A program made the translations under genes and the position numbers. Below, piece after piece: positions 35,429-47,490 of a stretch of 64,000 nucleotides of DNA. Within the stretch, counting starts at the first letter, position 1, and each line of letters opens with the position of its first letter. This DNA is from Cryptomeria japonica (Eukaryota; Streptophyta; Pinopsida; Cupressales; Cupressaceae), in the NCBI RefSeq assembly GCF_030272615.1, contig NC_081412.1, positions 667,993,852 to 668,057,851 of the forward strand. Reading direction: 5' to 3'. The notes beneath the pieces are model-generated. The model was not told the DNA's origin. It searched no databases and saw nothing but the letters and a program-made list of their open reading frames with translations.

Positions 35429-36545
35429 CTAGGCATAGTATCTACAAAGGTGCATAGCATTTATGGGCTCCTTAAGAGGTGTACCTTCCACATTTGCTAT
35501 CTTGTAAGCACTTGATCCATAGACCTCCATAAAGATGTATGGTCCAAGCCGATTAGGACTAAACTTTCCTTTCTCCTCAGGTAGGGAATTCACTTTGCAC
35601 TGATTCTCATAAAGGACCAAATCCTCCACCGAGAACGAACGTTGAATGACCCTATCATTTTAGCTTCATTGCAAAGTTTTATGATATTCTTAAATATGTT
35701 CGAAATATGTTCGAGGGTATTGATATGTTGTTCATCGAGCATCTCAAGTTGTTGCAGCCTTTGCTCTCTATAAGAGTCATAATCCACTATACCCTTAAGA
35801 GAAACTCTCAAAGAAGGAATTTATAACTCCAAAGGCATAATGACATCAACACCATAAAGAGGATTATAAGGGGTATAACCCATAGAAACACATACACTTG
35901 TGTGATAAGCCCAAAAAGCATAGGTTAATTGAGTATGCCAATCCTTACGATGCTTGTTTATAGTTTTTTGAAGAATTTGTTCAAGTATTCTATTAGAAGA
36001 CTCAACTTGAGTATTTGATTGAGGATAATAAGGTGTAGAAAAATTATGTTGATTATGATATTTCTTGAGAAACTTTTTCACATCCCTATTTTTGAATGAT
36101 GTTCCATTATCTGAAACTAAGGCGAAAGTTATCCCAAATCGAGAAATTATGTTTTCCAAAATGAATTGACAAATTACTTCAGTGGTAGTGGATTGAAGAG
36201 GAACGACTTCCACCCACTTATGTGAATTGACAAGTAATCAGTGGTAGTTATGATGAAATTATGTCCTTGAGATGAAGGAGGAGATATTTAACCAACAAGA
36301 TCCAAACCCCATGTAGAAAAGGGCCAAGACGCTACTTGTGATCGAAGCTCTTGGGCAAGGGCATGGATCAAATTCTTATGTTGCTGACACTAATGACATC
36401 GTTTAACAAATGCAAAAGAATATTTTTACATGGTTTGCCAATAATATCCCATTTGGAGCAATCTCTAAACCAAAGACCTACCCCCAAAATTCCCCCCACA
36501 AGCACTTGAATGCACTTCTTTGAGAGCAATAGGAACCTCAATCTT
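35429..36545 (-). pseudogene. Element G integrase
   Basis: The zinc-binding end is readable near 36390 (C then CQQHKNLIHA). The catalytic core has all three acidic positions: TWGLDLVG, ALVSDNGTSF and NTQVESSNRI. The C-terminal domain has ENQCKVNSLPEEKGKF, GPYIFMEVYGS and LKEPINAMHLCRYY, the usual end of Tat-lineage integrase; no chromodomain follows. Stops near 36290 and 36235 and a frameshift near 35650 break it. It would join cDNA to the target. Confidence 0.88.
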
Positions 36546-37152
36546 GTTTAAGCATCAAAGAAGAAGACCATTATAACCCCTCCTATAGAGAAAATTAGAA
36601 AGGATAATGTACTAGCAGCCAATTTGTGAACCCTAGCCCTAGTATTTTTATTTGTAGAGTCAGGAAAGGTACTATCACTCAAATATATTATGACATGCAT
36701 GTACCATTCGTCAGAATCTATAATGCAACAATATGCCGCATCACCAGGGTTATCAACAATAGCTGGGGAAGTAAGGTTGTGAATAGTGAATTGAAGATCT
36801 ACCAAGGGGTCCTTTAGAGACACAAGAGAGGTAACACATGCCATTGCATTAGCATGTCGATTATCTTCTCGAGGAACGGGCTCCATGGTATAAGAATCAA
36901 ATTTTTGTAACAAGGATAAAGCTAGATATTTATATTGTGATAATTTGTCTTGCTTATCTTGATAAACTCTTGTCACTCATCTTATGATTAATTGAGAATC
37001 TCCATAAATATGTAGATTTTTCACACTCAACGCCAAGGCTGCTTTAATTGAAGCTATAAGAGCTTCATATTCAGCAATATTGTTGGTACATAAGAAATTA
37101 AGATGATATGACAAACAAATAGGCTTCTTTTTTAGGAGAAACTAAGACCACC
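36546..37152 (-). pseudogene. Element G second RNase H, C-terminal part, and linker
   Basis: NFLCTNNIAEYEALIAS and HIYGDSQLIIR carry the catalytic Glu and third acidic residue of an RNase H I fold; VPREDNRHANAMA holds the last conserved position, with Asn-Ala where Asp-Ala is usual. Frameshifts occur near 37110 and a stop near 36980. The N-terminal part lies at 54420-54540, separated by H. The rest to 36548 is the linker to integrase. Confidence 0.82.
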
Positions 37153-38296
37153 TGTTGGATCTCAAATCAACAAATTGGATAGCTTCTAAGGAAATTCCAA
37201 CTCCTATGATCAAACCCTCTAGTTGACTTGGCAAACTTATATAGTGAACCTATTTGGTTACTAACTCCCTCACTTTAGGCTCTACAAGACCTATGCGGGT
37301 ATACCTATTACTAGTGGCTTTTGATGACAAATACTTTTTATAAAAGATTGGGTGTCTTGGTCTAAATTCTTCCTTGCCTTAGAGTGGCATAGTTTCCTAG
37401 GATAGGTGATTTCAGATGAGTTCAAGATTGTTGTTGTGGAAGCTATTTGATCTTTGTATTGAAATTTATATGTATGTATACTATTGCTAATTGGTTCTAT
37501 GAATCCTACTCAATTATCCTATAATGCAAAGGTAATTAATATGGTAAAGGTTGTGATTTGTGAATGACCAGTGTCTTTCCTGTTATTTGGGCTACAAAGA
37601 CTTATATTTCCCTAGGAATTAATGTATGATTTGCAACACAGTTTTTAAACCTATACCCTTTGGTAAATCTATCAGTTACTGTTTCTTATGAGATATGCTA
37701 AATGTTTATATCATAAACTGCTTGAATGAATATAACTCTAAACTTAAGGGGCCATTCAAGGAAGAACTACATGAAATAATTACAATCCACGAGTAAATCT
37801 TTCTAATCCAAATTTATAACATAGGAACATAGACTTCACTGTAAGAATACGAATAACCTTGTCTCCTTTAGATAATATCACAAACAACTGCCTACAGGAA
37901 ATGAAATAATCCACAACATATATGCAGAAGAAAATGACTGATTCTATTAAAAACATCTAAATAGTACAATAGTATGCCAAAGGCTATAGTATCTTTTTTC
38001 TAATAATGTCTTCATTTTACAAAATTTTCTCATATAAATACGTGAACAGCACCTATTCTATGAGAAGCTATGTATCTTCATCATTAACAACCTAATTACA
38101 ATTGCTTAACAAAGTGAAAGATAAAGAGATTAAGCATACCAAGATGATTAATATAATTGTCACTCTTATAGCATCTAATGGCCACACACTTTCTTTTCAT
38201 ATCTGTCTCCAATGAAAAGAGATCAAACACTGCCTGGTTGACATGTGGGGCTACATCTTCATCCTAGTTAAATCTATCCACGACTTTCTCCTTAAT

Positions 38297-41252
38297 CTAT
38301 GAAAATTCCTTTTGCCATTGCTCTAATGGAGACATTTCACCTTTCTTGTAGATAACCGGTATTGTTGCAACATAGTCTTCATCCAATGTTTGGAGATCTT
38401 TGTTCAATGTGTTTGTGTATTTTTCATGCTCCATCAGGTATTGGTCCCCTTGAACTCTTTCCTCTACAGTCATGGCCTTATTGTCCTTCAACACATCTTG
38501 CAATCTTGCTTTTAATCTCTCATGCTCTTTTAAAGCTTTCATAGTCCCTGTGTATACTTTCCAATATTGGTTAGCATGTGGAAAAATAGATTTGAACTTG
38601 TGCTCAATGACATCATTCACCAATTTCTTCATCTTCTGTTAGGCACTGGTTAATTGCTTTGCTAGCTTTCCAGCCTTTATCCTCCAATAGGTAGCATTAT
38701 ATATAGCATCTAAGACCCTTAGGTTGGGTTGAAAACTCATATTTGGTTCATATCCCCACATAATAGGAGTCTTTTGTGACAATTGTCTTTGTAGCCTCTG
38801 GATTTCTTCAGTAGCCTTCTCATACAAGCCTCTATAAGTGTTGTTCTCTTTGACCAAAAACTATGTTTGTTCCTGATTTAGTTTTTCTACATCCACATTC
38901 AATTTGGTTGTGATTCTAGGATCATTTTTCCCATTTTGCTGGATCATCAGGTGGCCAAAAACTTGATCTGTATCAACAAGTATGGGTCTCTTCTCCTTCG
39001 TATACAAGGCCCATATTATGAGAGCCGTTTAATCTGGATCATATCCTAAGCCCATAGAGATCATGTCTATCTCCTCTGGTATGATCTTCTTGGTGGGATC
39101 TTTCTTTTTGAGGAAACCATCAAACAACAATGCAAACCTCATCTCCCACCCTGAGTAGATTAGCACACCAACATCCTTGAGTAGATGCCTTCCTTTCTCA
39201 AGTGTCATTTATTTCTTAGCAATGTCCACCTCTTCCTATAAGCTCTGGGCTTGTTCCTCCTCTTATTTCTCTTTCATGGTAGTCCTAATTTGTATTCCTT
39301 TATGCTGGTATAAAAATGTATCAAATTCTTTAAAGGAAATGTAATCATCATCAACAATAAAACCTTCATGTTCAAACATCCTTATTTCTCCAACATCTTG
39401 GACATTTTACTGTCTCATCATTAGATCCATCTGCACACTACCCTCAAATCTAGGAGGATACTCTTCTCTAGGGGAGTCAACTGGAAAAACATTAGAAACA
39501 GATTGAGGAGACAATTGGGCCAAGGGCTCTGTGTCCCAGATAGTTTTGATGTGCTTCCCATAGACATAAGTAGGCACTCCCTTAAGCAACTCTAACTCAT
39601 GCTCCATAAGTTTATTTTCTTGATGTAAGGGATCATTGATGTTTTGCAGAATGTCCTCATTTATTCTCCCTCTAATGAGCTTCCATTTATAGGCTTGGAA
39701 CACTCACTCATACTTAGCCCTTTTTTCATTAGCTTTTTCCCTTCTTATTTTTCTGATGAGATCATCAGGTATGAGCGATACATGCTCTGCAGCCTTAAGT
39801 TTCTGGGATGACCTCGTTGCCCCTATGTATCCCTCTGGGTCAAAGTTTGGCCTAGGATCTCCTTCTACCATCTTATAATAATCCAATTTATTTTGTAGCA
39901 AACCATAACTCTTTGAACTTTTAATAATAAAATCCAAAAAGACCAGAAATCCAGGCACGATGGATTGATTTCCATGATCAGTTAAGTGTTGGGCACTTAC
40001 TCTTGACAACTGCCTGGCAATCTCTAGGTATGCCAATCTATTAGGCACAGTGATGGTAAATACATATGGTTTTCCCTCAAATCCATACACCCTTATTTGA
40101 GTGCAATTCGAAAAGCAATAAAAATCTCGCTAGTTATGCTCAATTGCAGTGTCTTTGCCATAACCCTTTGGCCTTAAGAATCTCTCAATTTCATGAGAGA
40201 AAGAATGATCACATGGGTGTCCCAATAATCTATGTAGTGTCTTAACAAAGTATTCCTCGAAATGCCAGTACTGGTTGTTGTTGTATCTTTGGTCCCATGA
40301 AGATATCCATAGTTTCACAGGTTGGCTTATCCTAACCTTATCATACGTCGTAATGCACAACTCATCTGTCCATAGCCCTTTGTCTTACCCAACATACAAT
40401 AGCATGTGCATAAGAACAATTCAATACTTGAAGTGCACATTAATCACATCTCCTTTCAGTTTTTCTAGTCCATGATTGATGGCATCAATAAGAGAGGTAG
40501 AAAAATCAAATAACCAGGGATCTTTAGGTTGCAAATCTACACAGATGACCATATCCACTATATCCATCAAGGGATGAGCCTCTATTCCCAAACCTGAGCA
40601 GTGCAGTAGTATGTATACTTGAAGTAAGGATGAAACAAATTAACATCATAGGGAGCTTTGTCATCTTTACCAAATGGTACTATCCATCCTGCAACCCTGG
40701 GTCTATGGATAGGGATTCTCCACCTTTTATAGATGTCCTCTAGGTTGATGTACTCTTGTGTCAATTTCTTAGTATCAATTTTCTCTTTGAATCCCCAATC
40801 CAAATCAACACAGTGTCAACAATTTCCTTGGTAATTGATAGTATTGGTCTCCCCATATAATCATATATGGTCCTGGTCTTGGGGTCATAGTTGTTGGCTA
40901 GAAATTTCATGAGTTCAACATTCACAAAGACATTAGCCACTACCAACTTCCCCAAATTCAGCCTCCACAAGTTATTCACAGGCTTAGGTGCACTCCTTTG
41001 TATATACCCAAAAATAAACAATTCATGACCCCTTATCTCTGTCCATGTATCTCCTAGGCCTTCAAATCTATCTTCCAAAAATTCCTCATTTATTTTAATT
41101 TTCTTAGACCTAAGGCTTGACGTAGGACATTTGTCAATTAGGTCTTGGGCCAGAGAGAACCCCTCTTTTTTTTGCCTCTTAGGTTTGTCTTCCAGGGGCT
41201 GGGTCTCTTTAACTTTCCTAGCATTATTCCTTTTAGAAGATGACCCCTCCAT
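38297..41252 (-). pseudogene. ORF inside H LTR, copy 1 (unknown protein, about 985 codons)
   Basis: Begins MEGSSSKRN with a Lys/Arg-rich start resembling a nuclear localisation signal. Then: ELFIFGYIQRSAPKPV, YDPKTRTIYDYMGRPILSI, LEDIYKRW and IHRPRVAGWIVPFG, WISSWDQRYNNNQYWHFEE, RVYGFEGKPYVFTI and EEIDMISMGLGYDP; a coiled-coil-rich end with KALKEHERLKARLQDV finishes at EWQQ-like WQKEFS. About nine stops and one or two frameshifts. Same strand as H pol. No enzyme motif or membrane segment is visible. I do not recognise the family. Confidence 0.75.
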
Positions 41253-42576
41253 TATCACTACAGAGCTCTGAGAGTTAAAAAACTTACTTGAATTCTGAGT
41301 AGACCACTCGTGAATTTGATCTCAAATTGTCTCGGCTCTCCGAGGCTCATTTCAAATTTTTCAAGTGTTTCTCAGAAGGGTTTCCTCTTTTGTCAATTTA
41401 TCGAGGATTCATGGTGATTTAATTAGTTACCATTACCAGTTACAAAAATGGTCATAGAGGCATTTATTTGAATTTATGATGAAGTGACTTTATTAAGATT
41501 TGTATTGATCCTCGTAGCAGAAAGTAATCATTCATCTAGTAGCACTTCATATTGTCCATCGATGCTGATCAATTTTATGGCCACACTCTTTTTCGATGGA
41601 ATCACGTACTTTGGTGGCTTAACCTTATCTTCCCTCAAAATGTCATGTTTCATTGATGTCTCCTTAGTTTCGATGAAACTACTATCATCGTTAAGGAGCT
41701 TTGTGGCTTCATCTATCTCTATACTTTCATCAAAAGGCTCTACCTTACGTGTTTATGTTGATGTAATCCTCCATCGGCTCATCGAAACCTCGTTTTCAGC
41801 GGGAATCCTTTCATCGCCGTGTTTTGCAACTATCTTTTTTTTTTTTTGAGTATTTCAATAACGGTCCTTCATTATCTAGGTTCTGCACGGGTCAGTGAAG
41901 AAATTTGTTATGTCAGCAAAAGAAGAACATCCTCCTTCGAATTTTTTTTTTTTTGATGAAACTATGTTCATCGGCCAATAAGTTTTGCACCTCTTCGACA
42001 CCTTCCTTTTCTCAAAAAGTCTTATCGATGAGAAAGATGTATTCAGTCAACATATTTTGTTCCTCTTCGATACGTTCTCTTCCTCAAAATAGCTTCGTTG
42101 ATAAAATATCCATTGGTTCCTTTGATATCACTCTTTCGGTGATACTTCTTCCCTTGACGAGTTGTTCATATGTCTCATCGATACTGTAGTTTCATCAAAA
42201 CTCTTTACTTCATCGGCGGGACCACTCCTGATTTCCTTGGTGTACTTTATGTCGATGGAACTAATGTTTTCAGTGAATCCTTTTGGAAACCCATCGCGGC
42301 CAAGATTTGTTTGATAAGTCACTTTATCGATAGGATAATGGTAGGCTTCTTTGATAGAATCATTTCGATCAGACTAGGTATTTTAGTGAAGGATTAGTAT
42401 GTATATCTGATGACCTTGGTTTGGGAAATAATTTTTTTGGATTGATGTCAATGGAAATGCCAAGGGTTCTATCAAAATTATTAAGGGCATGCTTTATTTC
42501 ATTTTTTTTTTGAGAAAACTTCTATAGCTTCAATTGAAACCACAAGATTCCATTGATTTAAATTCAATGCTCAACA
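41253..42576 (-). promoter_or_regulatory. H LTR upstream (U3-like) region
   Basis: In H orientation this is the start of the LTR, ahead of the LTR ORF, where the promoter should be. It is crowded with CATCGA, TCGATGAAA and ATCGAT words (about a dozen ATCG between 41550 and 42330) and T runs at 41829 and 41942. No TATA box can be fixed with confidence. Confidence 0.45.
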
Positions 42577-42779
42577 ATGGTTCTGACTGGGGATGGAGGT
42601 ATAATATCAATGCCTTTAAGAATCTAGAATCTTTGGTTAATAGAAACTTACTAATGGGAATTCGTGGTATACACAATGAGAAAGTAATCCTACTCTACTG
42701 TACATGGAATTATATTGTTTCAAGAGAAACATTTCTTCAGGAATTGTCCATGTATCAACAAATCCTGACTCTCTCCTAT

Positions 42780-44058
42780 TGCACTTTGTATGAAATATGA
42801 GTCTTCTCCTGCTTTCTCTAGGATTATATATGGTCCTAGCTAGAGAGCCTCAAACTTCCCATGCTTTCCTTTCTCTTGATTTCTTGCATACCACATCAAG
42901 ACCCAATCACCTATCTCAAATTTTCTATTTGTTGTTCTCTTGTCATACAATATCTTAATTTGATTCTATAATTTAACATTTTGTTTTTGGGCATCTATCC
43001 TAATTTCATCCAACTCTATTAATTGCACAAGCCTTTTTTTGCATAGGATCAATGATATCAATATTTTCCTGTACTATGAATTTGTGAACAGGCAAGAGGT
43101 TATCCAAAGGAAGTCTATCTTTCTTTTCATAAACTAACTCAAATGGAGATCTTCCGATAGACTTCTTCACTATTATTCTATTTGTCCAGATTGCCAGATT
43201 CAATTTAGAATCCCATGCTTTCTTATTTTGTCGTAGCATCCTCTTAATAATGTTGAGAATATTCTTATTACTAGACTCAACCTGTCCATTACCTTGGGGA
43301 TGATAGGGAGATGAATGAGATATCTTGATGTCATATTCTCCACAAAAGGTGTTGAATTATTCAAATCTAAAACACATACCATTATCTGTGATGATTCTTG
43401 TAGGGACACCAAATCTGACAATGATATTTTCCATCAATAATTTGATCACCACTTTACTAGTTGCCTGTTTAGTAGGGATTGCTTCCACCCATTTAATTAG
43501 ATAGTCAGTGGCTACCAAGATCCATCTATGTCCTCCACTAGATTTATCACATATTTCCCCTATGAAATCCAATCCCCATTGTTGAAACAGTTCTTCAACT
43601 TGCATCGGTCTTAATGGGAGTGCTCCTTGGTATTTCATTTGTCCTGAGAATTTTTGGCATGCTTCACACTTTCTAACACACTGATAGGAATCATTAAACA
43701 CATGTGGCCAATAATACCCTGCCCTTAATATCCTGTGAGTTGTAGTCCTAGCAGAAAAATGACCACCACACACTCTACCATGCATTTCTTGTAATATTTT
43801 GTCTTCCTGACATTCATCTAAACACATTAGTAATATTCCATCTCTATTTTTCCAATACAAGTCACCATTAATGATCACATACTTTAATGATTTCAACTTC
43901 AAGGTCCTCTTTTGATTATCAGTCATATTGTCTAGACACTTCATATGTTTAAGATAATACACAACATCTATGTACCATATTGTGTTCTCGGTACTGAAAC
44001 TGGCTTCCTCAAGCTCCACTTTATTTACTTGACATCCTTCAGAATCTGCTCCTGCCAT
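42780..44058 (-). pseudogene. Element H integrase
   Basis: Zinc domain GGHFSARTTTHR, then CVRKCEACQKF. Core acidic residues are all present: WGLDFIGE, IITDNGMCF and GNGQVESSNKN. After a stop near 43356 the frame continues with GRSPFELVYEKKDRLP. The C-terminal end (KFEALWLGPYII near 42850) runs close to the LTR. No chromodomain. DNA joining function; broken by stops and frameshifts. Confidence 0.88.
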
Positions 44059-44109
44059 GAGTTTAGCTATTCCCTGACCCTTAATGACTTATGAAATCTT
44101 GAGCTCAAT

Positions 44110-45540
44110 GTTAAACTCTTGGATTTGATTAATCTATTCGCATCTTTTTCTTGTTACTTCTGTTTGTCTAAAAATATCTTTCACTGCTGCATTAGGAACA
44201 TAAGTTGTGATCTTTGCCCCTACCAGGTATACTTTGAAGTGTTTTATTGCTCTTACTAGAACATAGGCCTATTTCTCATTTATATTATATTTGATCTTAA
44301 ATGGGATCAATGATTTTCTGAAGTACACAATGGGTTGATCACAACCATTTTGGTTCTTTTGTAGTAATATTGTTGCTACCATGTGACAAGAGGGAAAAGG
44401 GAAGATAAAAAATGGTTTGCTAAAATATGGTGATATTAGTACTAGTGCCTCTGATATTGCCCTTTTGATTACTACAAAGGAATTCAATGCTTTCGCATCC
44501 CAATCTACCTTGGCTTCCTTATTCAACATCTGCACTATAGGCTTTACAATGTCTACAAAGTTTAGGAGAAATCTCTTGACAAAGTTGATTTGTCCCAGGA
44601 ATGACTGAATGGCTTTAATAGTTTTTGGAATGGGGACTTCATTGATTGCAGCCACCCTTTCAGGATCAATTTTTACTCCCTCCTTGGATACTATGTGTCC
44701 TAGGAGCTTTCCTTCCTGAACTCCAAAATGACATTTCTTTGCATTAAGAGAAATCCCATATTCTAAAGCCTTTTTGAATATCTTTTCAAGGTGATTGTAG
44801 TGGTCTTCAACCCTTTTTGAATAAGTAGTTAGATCATCCTGATATACCACCATTATCACATCTGTTAGCTCTAAAAATGCTACATCCATTTCTCTATGGA
44901 AATTTTCTCCAACATTAGTTAGGCCAAATGGCATCCTTGCATACATATATGTACCCAATGGTGTTGTAAAGGTTGTCTTGTATTGCTCAAGCTCCTTGAC
45001 TTTTACTTGGTTGTAACCTGGGAATCCATCCATCATGGACAATAGTTCACATCCAGTTACCTTTTGCAACATGATATCCATATTTGGTAATGGGTAGTTA
45101 TCTTTCAAAGATGATATATTCAAGTTCTTGAGGTCTACATAGAGTCTTATATCTTCATTCTTTTTTCTGACTGGCACTAGGTTTGAAACCCAAGTAGAAT
45201 ACCTACAAGGTTTGATTATCCCTATATCTTTCATTTTATTATTTCTTCTTTCATCTTAGGTAGCAAGGTTGGATTTATAGGTCTCTATCTTTTTCTAAAT
45301 GGCTTGGCATCAGGTTTAAGGGGCATTTCATGCTAGAAGAGATCTTCTCTATAGGATTCGAGGTCATCAGATGACCATGCAAAAACATGCCTATACTTTC
45401 TGAGAAATATTATCAATTGTTGCTTCATTTTAGGAGTTAATTTTTTTCCAACAAAAGCATGCCTTGGTGACTCCTCATTTCCCAAGTTAACTTGTTCAAC
45501 ACCACCTTCTCTAGCTACAGTCACTTTAGTTTCTATTCTA
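44110..45540 (-). pseudogene. Element H reverse transcriptase and degenerate RNase H
   Basis: RT motifs in order: HVFAWSSDDLESY, GIIKPCRYSTWVSNLVPV, LYVDLKNLN, YPLPNMDIM, MMDGFPGYNQV, TTPLGTYMYARMPFGL, catalytic VVYQDDLTTYSK (both Asp kept), LNAKKCHFG and LLGHIVSKEG. RNase H follows as ATILLQKNQNGCDQPIVYF and IKYNINEK. Its first catalytic Asp position reads SCHM, so this domain looks inactive. Stops near 45335 and 45280 and after INEK (44269) break the frame. Confidence 0.88.
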
Positions 45541-45599
45541 TCCTATGCATTGAAAGTTATTTCTAATGCAACCAAACCTCTTGGTATTTTGTTTGATTT

Positions 45600-46220
45600 C
45601 AGTTGTATGATTTCCTATCCAAACAAGGTTTCTTTCCCATCAATCTCTTCCACAAAGTCATTAAAGTTAATAGCCCATGCTTGATAATGATCCACACATT
45701 GCAAGATGTTTAGCAAGTCAGCATCATCTTGAAAAATTTGCCAATTGTATAGGTTATCAAGGATAGAAGGTCTAACTTTTATCTCCACTTCTGATATCCC
45801 ATTCAATGTTACATCATTTTCCTTTAGTGCAATATTCGCCAGAAAGTCAGCCATTATGTTTTTTGACCTATCAACCCAATTTATTTGAAAGGAATCAAAC
45901 AATTCGATGGTGTCCCACACTACATTCCTATATTTCTTTAATCTGATATGTTTAGAGGCATATTTTTCCTTAATTTGGGACACTATCATTTATGAGTCCC
46001 CAAATACACTAAGGATTTTGATTCCATGCTTAACTGCTAGGTTCAGTCCTATGATTAGAGCCTCATACTCAACAACATTGTTAGTACATTCAAATATTAA
46101 CTTGAAAGAATACTTAAATGTTTCTCCACTTGGTGAAATGAATAGAATCCCAGCCCCACTTCCTTCCTTACTACATGAGCCATCAAAGTACACGCGCCAC
46201 ACTTTATCATTTGTTTCTTT
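45600..46220 (-). pseudogene. Element H extra RNase H domain, upstream of RT
   Basis: A complete RNase H I fold: YFDGSCSKEGSGAGILF, CTNNVVEYEALIIGL, SVFGDS and NIMADFLANIAL hold the four conserved acidic residues. One TAA between 45987 and 45989 replaces what is normally Gln after GDS. It lies between protease and RT, not after RT-RH as in element G. It resembles the archaeal-like RNase H reported in the Tat lineage. With the canonical domain degenerate, this one probably supplied RNase H activity. Confidence 0.86.
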
Positions 46221-46331
46221 GATGCAAGACTAAATTGGAGACAAATCCTGAGTCTTTTGCTTTGTTAATTGTATTTTAAAATTATCCATGTCTAACTGAA
46301 TAAAGCATATTGGCTCAGGTGTTTCCACATC

Positions 46332-47490
46332 CTAAATGATATATGAGGAATGAGGCTCTCTTTGAAATATCACTTCATGTCCATTCACTGGTATGGTTGC
46401 ATATGACAAATCCAACTGGACATGTCCCCCTATTAGGTTTGACCACTGTCTGGATAATAACATTCCATAATTTGGAGGGACATCCACCACCATGATGTCT
46501 ATCTTGTAGGATCCTTCGAGGCATGCTTCTAGCTTGAACTCTACATCTTTCATAACACCCACCACTAGAACAGATCTATTATCCATAGCGTAACACTTGT
46601 CGAATGTCGTATCCATCCCATTCCAAGCTCTTTCATAACTCCCACATCCATAACATTTATTTCTGCTCCCGAATCAATCATGCAGTTTTTAATCATCTTA
46701 TTATTGATCATTAGAGTTAGGTAAAAGAGATCTACTTGGGAAGGATATTTTGTTATTGATGCCAAATATATGGCTGGAGATGGATCATGTTCACCATTAT
46801 TGTCCTGAGCACCCTGCTTGTTTTCTTTCACTTTATCTCCTAAGACATCTATGATCATCCTTAGAGTCTTCTCTCTACATTCTAGGAACTTCATCATCTC
46901 AAGCAATGGCACAAAGAACTTCATTTGTGTCAAAGCATTGGCAATGTCAAATGATGTGGCAACAGGTATTGGGGAAGTAGCTATCATATTCTCCCTCTCT
47001 CCCTTTTGCAGTTTTGTTATCTGAACCTCTTTCTCTTTGGTTTTACCTGGTTCCTTATCTTGGATATTACTCATTCTATTTATTGGTTTAGATATTTTAT
47101 TGATTTCTTTCATGAACATTCCAAAGGGATTTCCCTGCTCGGGGTTTATGGTTCTGTTTCTAAGAGCATAGGTTCTTTTGGCTTGTTCCACTGTAGCCAC
47201 CATGATTCTTTCCCTTTCTTCTTCAGTGGGGACCTTGAGTTTGATTTCTTCTTCCTCATCTAAGAATATTTTTTGCGTACAACATTGCTGATTGATCCAT
47301 CTGGAACTTACATCACCATCCCCTTCTTCCTCAGATGAGTTGTATTCTTCAAATGATAGAAAATTTATGGTGTGGTCATCTGTATACCCTTCACATTCTT
47401 CTTCTTCTTCTTCCAGCTTCTTTGCCACTATACATTGGTAAGGAGAATGTGGCATGTCACAGGTAAAGCACCACTAGTTATCATCTGACA
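46332..47490 (-). pseudogene. Element H knuckle and aspartic protease
   Basis: CFTCDMPHSPYQC near 47460 is a shortened CCHC-like knuckle at the end of gag. An acidic, Lys/Glu-rich linker follows, then NCMIDSGAEINVM with the catalytic Asp-Ser-Gly near 46670. A frameshift near 46600 leads to the second half of the protease fold (VPPNYGMLLSRQW near 46450). It would cleave the polyprotein. Confidence 0.82.

Larger units (their letters stand above)
37153..42576 (-). repeat. Element H 3' LTR (5,424 bp)
   Basis: Aligns by eye with 49201-54419 over its length. From left to right on the plus strand: about 1.1 kb non-coding, the LTR ORF (38297-41252), and a 1.3-kb upstream control region with T runs and many ATCGA words. 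It contains about 205 bases (around 40827-41031) missing from the other copy. I do not see a clear polypurine tract next to 42577. Confidence 0.9.

Noticed and set aside
41829-41953. Poly-T tracts as retroposed poly(A) tails of LINE or SINE insertions
   Set aside because: They sit inside the H LTR in both copies with no LINE or SINE body or target duplication beside them.
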